Assembly (NCBI RefSeq): GCF_030913705.1
Contig: NZ_CP133190.1
Span: 868,001-932,000 of the forward strand
Length of the DNA: 64,000 nt
Reading direction: 5' to 3'
DNA from: Anaerocolumna sp. MB42-C2
GTDB taxonomy: Bacteria > Bacillota > Clostridia > Lachnospirales > Lachnospiraceae
Shown: positions 53,778-63,022 of the stretch, in pieces
Numbering within the stretch: position 1 is the stretch's first letter
Layout of the letters: each line of letters begins with the position of its first letter
Notes under the pieces: model-generated
Told to the model about the DNA's origin: nothing
Seen by the model: the letters and a program-made list of their open reading frames with translations, nothing else
Database searches by the model: none
Translations under genes and position numbers: made by a program

Positions 53778-54290
53778 TTACCTTACTTGCTTATAACGGT
53801 ATCTTCTTCTGTAAAAATATAAAACAATACGCTCTAAATAACGTTTTAATATAATCTGAATTTCTTTTTCCGGGCCAATGGGTTTTACAAAATAACTTTT
53901 AATTCCAGCTCGTTTTGCACCATATACATCTGTAAACAACTGATCGCCGATAAATATTGTGTTCGATTGATTGGTATTCATCAGCTGCATAGCTTTAATA
54001 TAATTTTTGACAGAAGGTTTGTGTGCATTATATATATTTTTAACTTTAATCTTTTTATTAAAGCGCTTTACTCTTTCTTCACCATTATTGGAAATCAGAC
54101 AGATGTTAAAACCCATTAACTTCAATTTGTTCATAAGATTTATAGATCTTGTATCTGCATCAGCGCCATGTTCTACTAAAGTATTGTCTATATCAAAAAG
54201 CAATCCCCGGTAACCTTGTTTATAGAGGTCATCGTAATGTATATCATAGGCGGAATCCGCACTTTCATCTGGATAAAATTCTTGGAACAT
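53778..54290 (-). CDS. YqeG-family HAD IIIA phosphatase
   Basis: A 170-aa HAD-superfamily phosphatase of the YqeG type. The nucleophile motif LLFDIDNTLVEHG (DxDxT), the second motif ICLISNNGEERVKRF and the acidic motif FIGDQLFTDVYGAKRAG are present. The C-terminus is basic (YFYRRRYRYKQ). Substrates are unknown; relatives act on phosphatidylglycerophosphate or sugars. ATG 54290 is preceded by GGGAGG and preferred to ATG 54332. It lies 52 bases upstream of aroK and may be co-transcribed. Confidence 0.9.
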   Translation of the reverse strand: MFQEFYPDESADSAYDIHYDDLYKQGYRGLLFDIDNTLVEHGADADTRSINLMNKLKLMGFNICLISNNGEERVKRFNKKIKVKNIYNAHKPSVKNYIKAMQLMNTNQSNTIFIGDQLFTDVYGAKRAGIKSYFVKPIGPEKEIQIILKRYLERIVLYFYRRRYRYKQVR

Positions 54291-54399
54291 TCCTACCTCC
54301 CAAACATTAATTAAATATCTTATGTTTATCATTATAGCAGAAGCCCTTTAAATTTGGCAAGTGCAACCATAGAAAGGCTCTGTATATATTAGTAGTCAG

Positions 54400-54447
54400 G
54401 TTACTGTTCACAGAAAACATGTTTCGTTGTTACCAGTGAACCGTAAC
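54400..54447. mobile_element. Short two-ended copy of the dispersed element
   Basis: GTTACTGTTCAC (54400-54411) and GTGAACCGTAAC (54436-54447) are inverted repeats matching at 11 of 12 bases, 24 bases apart. It looks like an internally deleted copy. It lies in the 300-base gap between the YqeG gene (-) and the epimerase gene (+), which otherwise holds only AT-rich promoter sequence. Confidence 0.6.
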
Positions 54448-54632
54448 GTATTCGGAAACTACTGTATTGATCTCACTGATTGATTAATTTATTATTCTCC
54501 TATGAAACAGGGATGGAAAATATATTCATCTCGTGTTACAATATGCGTAATTATTTAATAAAATATACAAAATACTTCTAAATTAAAACTACAAATATAA
54601 GGTTTTTTTAGAAGTAAAAACAGGAGGTAATT

Positions 54633-55523
54633 ATGACTGATTATATACTGAAAAATAAGGAACTTTCATTATCTGTTAACAGCTTTGGTGCAGAACTTAC
54701 AAGGATATCCGATATAAAAACGGACACCGATTATTTATGGCACGGTGATCCAGCTTACTGGAAACGTCATTCACCGGTGCTTTTTCCCATTGTCGGAAGC
54801 TTAAAAAATAATAGTTACCATTATAATGGTATAGAATATTCTTTATCGCAGCATGGATTTGCAAGAGATATGGACTTTACTTTGATGAATCGTTCCGACT
54901 CTGAAATTTGGTTCAGGCTTAAATCTTCAGATGAAACGAAAAAGGTTTATCCATTTGATTTTACTTTAGAAATTGGTTACCGTTTAATTGAAAGACAAAT
55001 TACTGTCTTATGGAATGTTATCAATAACGGGACTTCGGAAATGTTTTTTTCTATAGGAGCACATCCTGCATTTTTGTGCCCATTAAAAGATACGGAAAAC
55101 CAAAGCGACTATTATATTTCGCTTGATAACAAAGAAAATCTTCATTATCTGCTTATAAACAATAAAGGAATGGTTGTGAAAAAGCCATTTAAAGAACAGG
55201 CCATTCTGGAAACAGAGAATGGATTTCTGAAGATAAACCCGCATTTATTTGATCAGGATGCCCTTATCATTGAAAATAACCAATGCCAAACAGTTTCATT
55301 AGCAGATTCAAAGAAGAATCCTTATGTAACGGTTCATTTTGATGCACCTTTATTCGGATTATGGTCTCCTGCGGGGAAAAATGCACCATTTATCTGTATT
55401 GAACCCTGGTATGGGCGCTGTGACAGCAGTGATTTTGACGGTAGTTTAGAAGACAGAGAATGGGGAAACCATCTAGAGACTGGCAAAGAATTTAAAGCAT
55501 CATATACTATAGATATAAATTAG
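54633..55523 (+). CDS. Aldose 1-epimerase family protein (LacX-like)
   Basis: A 296-aa galactose-mutarotase-like protein. LKNKELSLSVNSFGAELTRI and DYLWHGDPAYWKRHSPVLFPIVG are typical of the LacX/YeaD-like subgroup. QHGFARDM holds one catalytic His, GAHPAFLCP the other, and CIEPWYGRCDSS the C-terminal acidic/aromatic region. The sugar is unknown. AGGAGG precedes the ATG, and it is followed after 15 bases by a glutamine amidotransferase gene. Confidence 0.9.
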   Translation: MTDYILKNKELSLSVNSFGAELTRISDIKTDTDYLWHGDPAYWKRHSPVLFPIVGSLKNNSYHYNGIEYSLSQHGFARDMDFTLMNRSDSEIWFRLKSSDETKKVYPFDFTLEIGYRLIERQITVLWNVINNGTSEMFFSIGAHPAFLCPLKDTENQSDYYISLDNKENLHYLLINNKGMVVKKPFKEQAILETENGFLKINPHLFDQDALIIENNQCQTVSLADSKKNPYVTVHFDAPLFGLWSPAGKNAPFICIEPWYGRCDSSDFDGSLEDREWGNHLETGKEFKASYTIDIN

Positions 55524-55538
55524 AAAGGGTGTGATTCC

Positions 55539-56249
55539 GTGAGAATACCAATTATCGGTTTGACTCCGCAATATGACTGTGAGAAAAACAGGGTTTGGGT
55601 AGGTCCAAATTATCTGGAGGCTATCCGGGCAGCCGGAGGCATTCCAATATTACTGCCATTGCAGGTTGAAAAGTATGAGTTAGAAGCTGCTGCTGCTGTT
55701 TGTGATGGCTTTTTATTTACCGGCGGTCCTGATATAGATCCGGTTCGATTCGGTGAAGAAACCATAAGGCAATGCGGAGTTGTTGTTCCCGAAAGAGATA
55801 ACATGGAAGAATTATTATTTCAAATAGCAATGGAGTCCGATAAACCCATTCTTGGAATCTGCAGGGGTATACAGGTGCTTAATGTATTTTTAGGAGGTAC
55901 CTTATATCAGGATATACCTGCCCAGTTCTCCTCTGATTTGTCCATATCCCATTCACAACAGTCCGGCAATTCTGTCCTGACTCACAGTGTGTACATTACA
56001 GAAAGTTCGAAACTCCACACTATATTGGGTAAAGATACCATCAGAGTTAACAGCTTTCACCATCAGGCAATTAAAACTCTTGCACCTTCCCTTATTACGG
56101 CCGGTGTTTCTGCTGATTCTTTAATTGAAGCTGTTTACCTGCCGGAACATAAGTTCTTTCTTGGCGTACAATGGCACCCGGAACATCTCTTTCGAACTGA
56201 GGATGATGCATTTCGTATCTTTAAGGCTTTTGTTGATGCCTGTACGTAA
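55539..56249 (+). CDS. Gamma-glutamyl-gamma-aminobutyrate hydrolase family (PuuD-like)
   Basis: A 236-aa class I glutamine amidotransferase-like hydrolase. The catalytic Cys is in PILGICRGIQVLNVFLGG, with His and Glu in LGVQWHPEHLF. FLFTGGPDIDP and VNSFHHQAIKTLAP are also hallmarks. PuuD relatives cleave gamma-glutamyl amides; the substrate here is uncertain. The start is GTG 55539 with AAAGGG upstream. It probably forms an operon with the epimerase gene. Confidence 0.92.
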   Translation: MRIPIIGLTPQYDCEKNRVWVGPNYLEAIRAAGGIPILLPLQVEKYELEAAAAVCDGFLFTGGPDIDPVRFGEETIRQCGVVVPERDNMEELLFQIAMESDKPILGICRGIQVLNVFLGGTLYQDIPAQFSSDLSISHSQQSGNSVLTHSVYITESSKLHTILGKDTIRVNSFHHQAIKTLAPSLITAGVSADSLIEAVYLPEHKFFLGVQWHPEHLFRTEDDAFRIFKAFVDACT

Positions 56250-56492
56250 AGTAAAGGTAAAGACAGTAATGTTTTCTTCCTGTCAAATGTAAGTATGTAA
56301 CGCCAACTTACACCTTTTTAAGTTAGATTTTGCTTCAATAAAAAATAAGGAGGTATTGATAAATAGTCTATATCAATGGATATAAAGAGGTAATTACTTA
56401 CTTTCTTTAAACTATCCGCCTTTTAACTATTTACAATATCCCCTTAAATGCTTAAGTTTCTATGTTCTTTACTTTTATATCAATTACATTGA

Positions 56493-58613
56493 TTAACGCT
56501 TTGCCGTTACCTTTTTATGCTGATAGGATTTAACGGCCCCCTTGTTTGAATTTTTTCTGTTGAGAGAATTCTTACTATTGGAGATCTTCTCAATGCTTCT
56601 GCCTCTTGTGGTTCCGGTCTTATCATTTCTCTTTCTATCCAGTACTTCACTGCCCTTTTGATTGTTTCTAGTATTTTGACTATTTAGTTTATCTTTACCT
56701 TTCCCTGACCTTGCAGATGATTTTTCTATATTGCCGTGTTTTATCCTGTCCTGATCCGAGTTCTTAAATTTACCGTTCTGTGAATTACCGTTTTTATTAT
56801 CATAACGGTTTCCATGTGTTTTAGGGCGGATTAAACATTTCTTATCAAATCCGATCAAATCGGTGCGATGGGCTAAAGTCAAGGCTTCTGTCACCAGATC
56901 ATAATTCTTAGGATTGCGGTATTGAATCAATGCTCTCTGCATGGCTTTTTCATGTGGAGTTTTTGGAACGTATACAGCCTGCATAGTCCTTGGGTCCAAC
57001 CCGGTATAATACATACAGGTAGATATGGTAGAGGGTGTAGGATAAAAATCCTGCACCTGCTCCGGCATATAACCTAAATCTCTCAAATATTCCGCAAGAG
57101 CTACGGCTTCTTTTAGGGTAGAACCCGGATGAGAAGACATAAGATAGGGTACTACAAATTGATTTTTGCCTATTCTCTCATTCGTCTTTTTATATCTTCT
57201 TAAAAATTCCTCATAAACAGAGTTTTTGGGCTTTCCCATCATATCTAATACTCTGTCACTGATATGCTCCGGAGCTACCTTCAACTGACCGCTGATGTGG
57301 TGTTCGCAAAGCTCATTCATAAATGTATCATTTTTATCATTTATCAGATAATCAAAACGGATACCGGAACGTATAAATACTTTTTTAACATTTGGTAAAC
57401 TCCGTAATTTTTTCAGTAAAGAAAGATAATCGCTGTGATCGATCTTCAGATTTTTACATGGAGTCGGAAATAAACATTGTTTATTTAGACAAGCACCTTT
57501 CGTATTCTGTTTCTCACAGGCAACGTGTCTAAAGTTGGCGGTGGGACCCCCAACATCATTGATATACCCCTTAAAGTCCTTATCCCAGATTAAATGATTT
57601 GCCTCTGCCAGAATGGACTCATGGCTTCTGGTTTGTATAATCCTTCCCTGATGAAAAGTTAGGGCACAAAAATTACATCCTCCGAAACATCCTCTATTGC
57701 TGGTCAAACTGAATTTCAATTCTTCTATTGCAGGAATTCCACCCAACGGAATATAAGAGGGGTGATAATCCCTCATAAACGGGAGTGCATATACCCGGTC
57801 CATTTCTGCTTGTGTAAGTGGTTTAGCGGGTGGATTCTGTATCACATATTCATTTTCCTTATATGGTTCTACTAATCGCTTTCCTGAATATGGATCCGTA
57901 TTCGTATACTGAATATAGAAACTTTCAGCAAATTTATGCTTGTCCTTAACAATATCCTGGAAACCCGGTAAAGTTATGGCATCGTACACAGATGATAACT
58001 CTTTTGCTTTGTATACGGTTCCGTCAATAAAGGTGATATCCTTTATTTCAATACCGCTGTTAAGAGCATCCGCAATCTCAACTATGGAGTGCTCACCCAT
58101 ACCGTAGGAAATCAGATCTGCCTGGGAGTCCAGAAGTATGGAGCGTTTCACCGTATCACTCCAATAATCATAATGCCCTAATCTCCTTAGACTGGCTTCA
58201 ATACCCCCGATAATAACCGGTTTGTTTTTATATACCTTACGTATTAAATTACAATATACAATCGTAGCCCGGTCCGGCCTTTTCCCCATTAATCCACCCG
58301 GAGAATAGGCATCCTGAGCTCTTCTTTTCTTAGCAACTGTGTAATGATTAACCATGGTATCCATATTCCCGCCACTGACTAAAAAACCCAGTCTTGGAGT
58401 TCCAAGAATGGTAATACTGGCGCTATTTTTCCAGTCAGGCTGGGAGATAATTCCCACCTTATATCCATGGCTTTCCAGAACTCTGCTGATGATAGCTGGT
58501 CCAAAAGAATGGTGATCCACATAAGCATCCCCAATAACATAAACAAAATCACATTGGTCCCATCCCCTTTTATCCATATCTTCTCGGGAAACAGGTAAAA
58601 AATCCTTTATCAT
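56493..58613 (-). CDS. ygiQ: YgiQ-family radical SAM protein
   Basis: A 706-aa radical SAM protein of unknown reaction. The N-terminus [19 protein letters not shown] and [17 protein letters not shown] are family hallmarks. The cluster motif is [19 protein letters not shown] (CxxxCxxC, about residues 310-325). A long linker with CEKQ...KGACLNKQC follows, and [10 protein letters not shown]. The last 90 residues are a Lys/Asn/Arg-rich tail. The start codon has no Shine-Dalgarno sequence close by; a hairpin lies immediately upstream (58624-58661). Confidence 0.93.
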   Translation of the reverse strand: MIKDFLPVSREDMDKRGWDQCDFVYVIGDAYVDHHSFGPAIISRVLESHGYKVGIISQPDWKNSASITILGTPRLGFLVSGGNMDTMVNHYTVAKKRRAQDAYSPGGLMGKRPDRATIVYCNLIRKVYKNKPVIIGGIEASLRRLGHYDYWSDTVKRSILLDSQADLISYGMGEHSIVEIADALNSGIEIKDITFIDGTVYKAKELSSVYDAITLPGFQDIVKDKHKFAESFYIQYTNTDPYSGKRLVEPYKENEYVIQNPPAKPLTQAEMDRVYALPFMRDYHPSYIPLGGIPAIEELKFSLTSNRGCFGGCNFCALTFHQGRIIQTRSHESILAEANHLIWDKDFKGYINDVGGPTANFRHVACEKQNTKGACLNKQCLFPTPCKNLKIDHSDYLSLLKKLRSLPNVKKVFIRSGIRFDYLINDKNDTFMNELCEHHISGQLKVAPEHISDRVLDMMGKPKNSVYEEFLRRYKKTNERIGKNQFVVPYLMSSHPGSTLKEAVALAEYLRDLGYMPEQVQDFYPTPSTISTCMYYTGLDPRTMQAVYVPKTPHEKAMQRALIQYRNPKNYDLVTEALTLAHRTDLIGFDKKCLIRPKTHGNRYDNKNGNSQNGKFKNSDQDRIKHGNIEKSSARSGKGKDKLNSQNTRNNQKGSEVLDRKRNDKTGTTRGRSIEKISNSKNSLNRKNSNKGAVKSYQHKKVTAKR

Positions 58614-58623
58614 ATCTATTTAT

Positions 58624-58661
58624 AAGGGCGCTGCTTCACTATATCTTCGGCAGTAGCCCTT
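58624..58661 (-). promoter_or_regulatory. Leader hairpin next to ygiQ start
   Basis: AAGGGC (58624-58629) pairs with GCCCTT (58656-58661), with inner CTGC / GCAG. It lies 10 bases before the ygiQ ATG, with the purine-rich GAAAGGAG beyond it, about 50 bases from the start. Folding would bring that ribosome site closer to the ATG. Confidence 0.5.
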
Positions 58662-58683
58662 TCTCCTTTCAAGTAAGGCTATA

Positions 58684-58836
58684 AATAGGTAATTGCGAAA
58701 CTCACATATTGTCTCTATATGTCATGCAATTAATACAATTTAAGAGTCAACTCTGTACCATAGTGCATCTGAAGTTAGAAACCAGTATCAATTGCATGAT
58801 ATATTTATAAGACTTATAGTTTCGTTATTACCTAAA
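58684..58836. repeat. Long inverted repeat (153 bases)
   Basis: The left arm (58686-58736) and right arm (58785-58834) are imperfect inverse copies about 50 bases long. They share TAGGTAAT, CGAAACT, CATGCAATT and ATAC blocks and differ at scattered sites. The central loop has a small palindrome AGAGT-CA-ACTCT. It lies in the 414-base gap upstream of ygiQ and downstream of the secreted pseudoprotease gene. The rest of the gap (58840-59027) is AT-rich. Confidence 0.65.
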
Positions 58837-59027
58837 GGCTATTTATTGTCACATCTATTTAGTATAACTGAATTGAAGGAAATAGTCGATAGTTTATTTA
58901 TGTAATATAATAACATTTCGTTATAGTTCATTCTAATCTAACCCGTACGAAATATAATAATATGCATAAAAACAGTTTTATGATAAATAGATTCATATAC
59001 CTCTGAGATCGAACCATTAATTCCAAT

Positions 59028-60260
59028 TTAATTTGGTCTTAAGCGGATAGCTGCTATCCCGGTTCCGCTTTTGTATCCTGTAAAATAATTAACATAGCGG
59101 TTAGCTTCACTTCCTAAACCGTCTGCGACCAGAATATAACGGCTATTACCTGTGTCATTAATAAATTCTTTATAACCCAGTCCTAATAGGTACTCATATC
59201 CAAATGAAATACCTCCTTGAAGTATTATAGTAACCGGACATTTATTATCCAATTCATCTGTTATGTTGTCCCAGCTTGTATTAAAATTATAATAACCATA
59301 TGAACTGCATCCCTCGGCATTTTCACTAAAGTAATTTTTCATTATTTCCAAATAATCTTCGGGATACGTCTTTGAATAATGGGCAATATATAAATCATCA
59401 TATATATTTTCAAAAAGGGTATCCCAACTTTTTTGCTTTAAATTATTAAATTTAACATCTACTCCACACCAATATTTTAATACATTAACTCCGCAAATCG
59501 GTCCACTTGGTTGTATTATATTATCATCATGATCATATATAGTTAGATAGGATGTTTTATCATAATCCTTAACTTTTGAAGAAGTTATAGAATTATATGC
59601 TGATTTGTAATTACCATCATTAAGAGTAATATTGTCTTTTACATTATTAATGTTATTTTCTCTAATATTATTTTCCATGCTTTTCCACAAATTATTTGCT
59701 TCATCTTTACCATTATAATTAAAAACACTTACTTCAGATATATTGATTTCTTCTCTCTTAATTAGTTCGATTCCATTGGGTGAAACCTTATAGATGTAAG
59801 CATTTTTCTTATCTCCAATGTAATAATTTAACCCTCCAGTATAATATATCTCTACGGATGTTTCCGTCAGACGGTCTTTAGTAATAATATATTGTTTTGC
59901 CCTATCCAAAAAACATCTTCCTTTATAGGCATATTCTATAATTGGAACCTGATTTCTGGACGCTCCGACAATTATATATCCCGCCGGTTTCATGTCAGAG
60001 TCTTCAAACGCAAGAAGATATGCACTGATCGTTCCATCCATACTATATAAATTTTCCATCTTATTTATATGTATATTCTCCTTAAAGGATTCGCTGTCAG
60101 TCAGTCTATCCGAATTTATCTGAGCAATCGCCAGTTTCTTAGCATCATCAGCAGATATAATTGTTTCTGATGCCTGCACCAAGTTTACATACTTAGTATT
60201 TACGAGAAGACCAACTAAGACAAAGCAAATTAATAGATTAATAATAATACGTTTCTTCAT
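59028..60260 (-). CDS. Secreted papain-like (C10/C39-type) protein lacking catalytic residues
   Basis: A 410-aa exported protein with a signal peptide (residues 1-30, IIINLLICFVLVGLLVN). The N-terminal 110 residues look like a Spi/streptopain propeptide (SADDAKKLAIAQIN, AYLLAFEDSDMKPAGYIIVGASR). The C-terminal domain follows the papain-like layout (GPICGVNVLKYW, CPVTIILQGG, LLGLGYKEF, SRYILVADGLGS). In active relatives Cys precedes the PT/GP motif and His precedes the VLGVGY motif. Here these positions are Ser252 and Glu356. It is therefore probably inactive as a protease. Confidence 0.75.
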   Translation of the reverse strand: MKKRIIINLLICFVLVGLLVNTKYVNLVQASETIISADDAKKLAIAQINSDRLTDSESFKENIHINKMENLYSMDGTISAYLLAFEDSDMKPAGYIIVGASRNQVPIIEYAYKGRCFLDRAKQYIITKDRLTETSVEIYYTGGLNYYIGDKKNAYIYKVSPNGIELIKREEINISEVSVFNYNGKDEANNLWKSMENNIRENNINNVKDNITLNDGNYKSAYNSITSSKVKDYDKTSYLTIYDHDDNIIQPSGPICGVNVLKYWCGVDVKFNNLKQKSWDTLFENIYDDLYIAHYSKTYPEDYLEIMKNYFSENAEGCSSYGYYNFNTSWDNITDELDNKCPVTIILQGGISFGYEYLLGLGYKEFINDTGNSRYILVADGLGSEANRYVNYFTGYKSGTGIAAIRLRPN

Positions 60261-60417
60261 AAATTTTACTCCTTTTCTTTATTGAATTGCGCAATGGAAT
60301 TATTTACCTATCCATATTTAAGTATATAAGATATATCCGATTAATCAATTGACAATATACACAAATTATCTAAACCTGGTCATAAATTATACAATTTAAA
60401 CCTATATCACTGAAAAA

Positions 60418-60450
60418 TGGACTTGTATAAGTGCCATATATACAAGTCCA
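60418..60450 (-). terminator. Terminator of the EF-G-like gene
   Basis: A perfect 12-bp stem TGGACTTGTATA / TATACAAGTCCA with a 9-base loop; the minus strand continues TTTTTC. Confidence 0.88.
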
Positions 60451-60509
60451 CTCAAATAAATATGATAAAAACAAATCACCTATATATTAATATAAATATA
60501 TTGAATCTA

Positions 60510-62600
60510 TTACTCACCGCTTGCCATTAGTTCTTTTTCATTATCTTCTATTACTTTCAGCTGAATATCCGACGGTGCCTGTTCATAACGGTTGAATTCA
60601 TAAGAGAAATCACCGGCTCCTCCGGTCATGGATCGAAGATCGGTGGAGTATCCGTATATTTCTGATAAAGGAATATCAGCCTGAATTTCCTGTTTGCCTC
60701 CGTGTATCGGATTCATACCCAATACCCTGCCTCTGCGTTTATTTAAATCACCCATAATATCACCGGTGAACTTATCCGGTACGACTACTTTTAAGGAAGC
60801 AATTGGCTCTAACAAGACCGGTGAAGCTTCCATAAATCCTTGTTTAAACGCTTGAATAGTTGCCATCTTAAAGGCCATTTCGGATGAATCTACGGGATGA
60901 TAGGAACCATCTACTAAGGTTGCTTTTAACCCAACTACCGGATAACCTGCTACAGGTCCTTTTAATACACACTCAGCAATTCCTTTCTCTACGGCTGGAA
61001 AATAGTTTCTGGGAACGGAACCGCCGAAAATCTTCTCAGCAAACTCATAGGCCTGTTCCATATTGCCGGAAGGTTCAAATTCAATGTGCACATCACCATA
61101 TTGGCCATGTCCGCCGGACTGCTTTTTGTACTTGCCCTGAACTCTGACTTTTTTACGCAGTGTCTCGCGGAATGGTACTCTGGGTTTCATTATATCAATA
61201 TCAACCTTGTATTTTGTTTGTAACTTACTAACCACAATCTCCAGCTGCTGATCTCCGATTCCATATAATAAGGTCTGCCTGTTTTCTTTATCATTTACAA
61301 CTTTCACAGTAAGATCTTCATCCATAATTTTAGCTAACGCCTGGGAAACCTTATCATCGTCACCTTTATTTTTAGTTTTAAAACGCTGATAGGTATAAGG
61401 TTTCGGCATTTCAGGCCGTTCATAAACAACTGGTACTGCTTTAGTTGATAAGGTATCCCCCGTGGTCGTATCGGATAATTTACCGATAGCGCCAATATCA
61501 CCGGCTTGAAGTTCATTAACTTCAATCTGTTCCTTTCCTCTCAGTACATAAAGCCGGGAAATTTTTTCTTCCGTGTCTTTGTCGGCATTATAGATTGAAG
61601 AGTCAGATTTTAAGACACCGGAGCAAACTTTAATAAGTGAAAATTTACCGATAAAAGGATCTGCAATCGTTTTAAAAACCTTAGCTGTCATCGGAAGTTT
61701 TTCATTATAGTCTGCCTTAAAGGTTTCCTGGGTTTTAACATTTGTTCCTGATATCTCCTGTTTATTCGGGCTTGGGAAATACTTTTCTATTGCCTGTAGA
61801 AGCATAGTGGCTCCCTGGGAATTTAAACCGGAACCCATTAAAACCGGTACCACTGTACCATCTATTACATTATTTCGAAGTGCAAGAGAAATCTCCTCCG
61901 GAGTAAATTCTTCTCCTGCAAAATATTTTTCCATTAATTCTTCACTCGTCTCAGCAACTGCATCCAGCAGAGTTTCACGAAACTTGGTAAGATTCTCCAT
62001 GGAGTAATCAGGAACCGGGCATTCCTCATAGTTTCCCATAGAAGTAAATCTTCTTCCAGCCATTTTTACCACATTAACAAATCCAACAAACTTTTCATTT
62101 TCTCTTATCGGTATATGAAACGGTGCAATCTTTTTACCGTAATTTTCAGTTAAATCTTCCACTACCTGGCGATAACTTGCATTATCATCATCCATATCCG
62201 TTACAAAAAACATTCTCGGTAGTTTATGCTTTTCACAATAATCCCATGCCCTCATAGTTCCTACTTCAACTCCTGCCTTAGCAGAAATAACTATAATTGC
62301 CGCATCGGCGGCATTTAATGCCTCTTCTACTTCTCCAATAAAATCAAAATAACCAGGAGTATCTAAAATATTGATCTTGGTATCCTCCCAAAATACAGGT
62401 ACCACTGTGGTGCTGATAGAAAAAAGACGTTTCACTTCTTCCTTATCATAATCACTGATGGTATTACCCTCTTCAATCTTACCTTGACGCTTTGTAATTC
62501 CCGTTGTGTAGGCCATGGCTTCGACTAAAGTCGTCTTGCCACAGCCACCGTGGCCTAACAATACAACATTTCGAATCTTTTCTGAAGTGTAAACATTCAT
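60510..62600 (-). CDS. EF-G-like translational GTPase (EF-G2 type)
   Basis: A 696-aa paralogue of elongation factor G with all five domains (GTPase, OB, III, IV, V). G1 is GHGGCGKTT instead of the AHIDAGKTT of true EF-G. G3 is DTPGYFDF. The G4 position reads TDMD (134-137) where NKxD is expected. Domain IV (GKYKKQSGGHGQYGDVHIEFEP) and the C-terminal GAGDFSYEFNRYEQAP are well kept. Its role is not settled. ATG 62600 lies 8 bases after GGAGG; the ATG at 62615 overlaps that site. Confidence 0.9.
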   Translation of the reverse strand: MNVYTSEKIRNVVLLGHGGCGKTTLVEAMAYTTGITKRQGKIEEGNTISDYDKEEVKRLFSISTTVVPVFWEDTKINILDTPGYFDFIGEVEEALNAADAAIIVISAKAGVEVGTMRAWDYCEKHKLPRMFFVTDMDDDNASYRQVVEDLTENYGKKIAPFHIPIRENEKFVGFVNVVKMAGRRFTSMGNYEECPVPDYSMENLTKFRETLLDAVAETSEELMEKYFAGEEFTPEEISLALRNNVIDGTVVPVLMGSGLNSQGATMLLQAIEKYFPSPNKQEISGTNVKTQETFKADYNEKLPMTAKVFKTIADPFIGKFSLIKVCSGVLKSDSSIYNADKDTEEKISRLYVLRGKEQIEVNELQAGDIGAIGKLSDTTTGDTLSTKAVPVVYERPEMPKPYTYQRFKTKNKGDDDKVSQALAKIMDEDLTVKVVNDKENRQTLLYGIGDQQLEIVVSKLQTKYKVDIDIMKPRVPFRETLRKKVRVQGKYKKQSGGHGQYGDVHIEFEPSGNMEQAYEFAEKIFGGSVPRNYFPAVEKGIAECVLKGPVAGYPVVGLKATLVDGSYHPVDSSEMAFKMATIQAFKQGFMEASPVLLEPIASLKVVVPDKFTGDIMGDLNKRRGRVLGMNPIHGGKQEIQADIPLSEIYGYSTDLRSMTGGAGDFSYEFNRYEQAPSDIQLKVIEDNEKELMASGE

Positions 62601-62858
62601 CCTTTTTTCCTCCATTACATAATATTTTGGTACTTCCTAATACTTATTTCTGTAAAATATGGGTATTCATAACATTTCAGGTACCCATGTCTATATTTTA
62701 CTAAAAGTTGTCAGAATTTACAACTATTTTATACCAGTTTAACAAATATATTTATCTGAATCAATAAAGCGTACAACATTATTTTCATAATTCATTACTT
62801 ATTCTCCTTATTTTTATGTTTATTTACTTTATCAGACTTTTTTCATGTATTTTTCACG

Positions 62859-62903
62859 CTTTAAACCGTCACACTTTAAACTGTTACACTTTAATGTTTT
62901 ACA
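62859..62903 (+). promoter_or_regulatory. Three 15-bp direct repeats before the DAHP synthase promoter
   Basis: CTTTAAACCGTCACA (62859-62873), CTTTAAACTGTTACA (62874-62888) and CTTTAATGTTTTACA (62889-62903) are head-to-tail. They end three bases before the -35 box. They look like a tandem operator for a regulator. Confidence 0.7.
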
Positions 62904-62906
62904 GTA

Positions 62907-62935
62907 TTGACACCGTTATTTGTTTGATGTAAAAT
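62907..62935 (+). promoter_or_regulatory. Sigma-A promoter of the DAHP synthase gene
   Basis: TTGACA (62907-62912), 17 bases, TAAAAT (62930-62935). A start near 62942 gives a leader of about 80 bases. The rest of the 422-base gap (62601-63022) is AT-rich with no gene. Confidence 0.88.
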
Positions 62936-63022
62936 GAACCTAGGAAATGAAATCATTTGTCTCATAAATAAAAATATGAGAATACTAAGATTAGATTGAA
63001 CAAGAAAGGTTTAGGTATTTAT

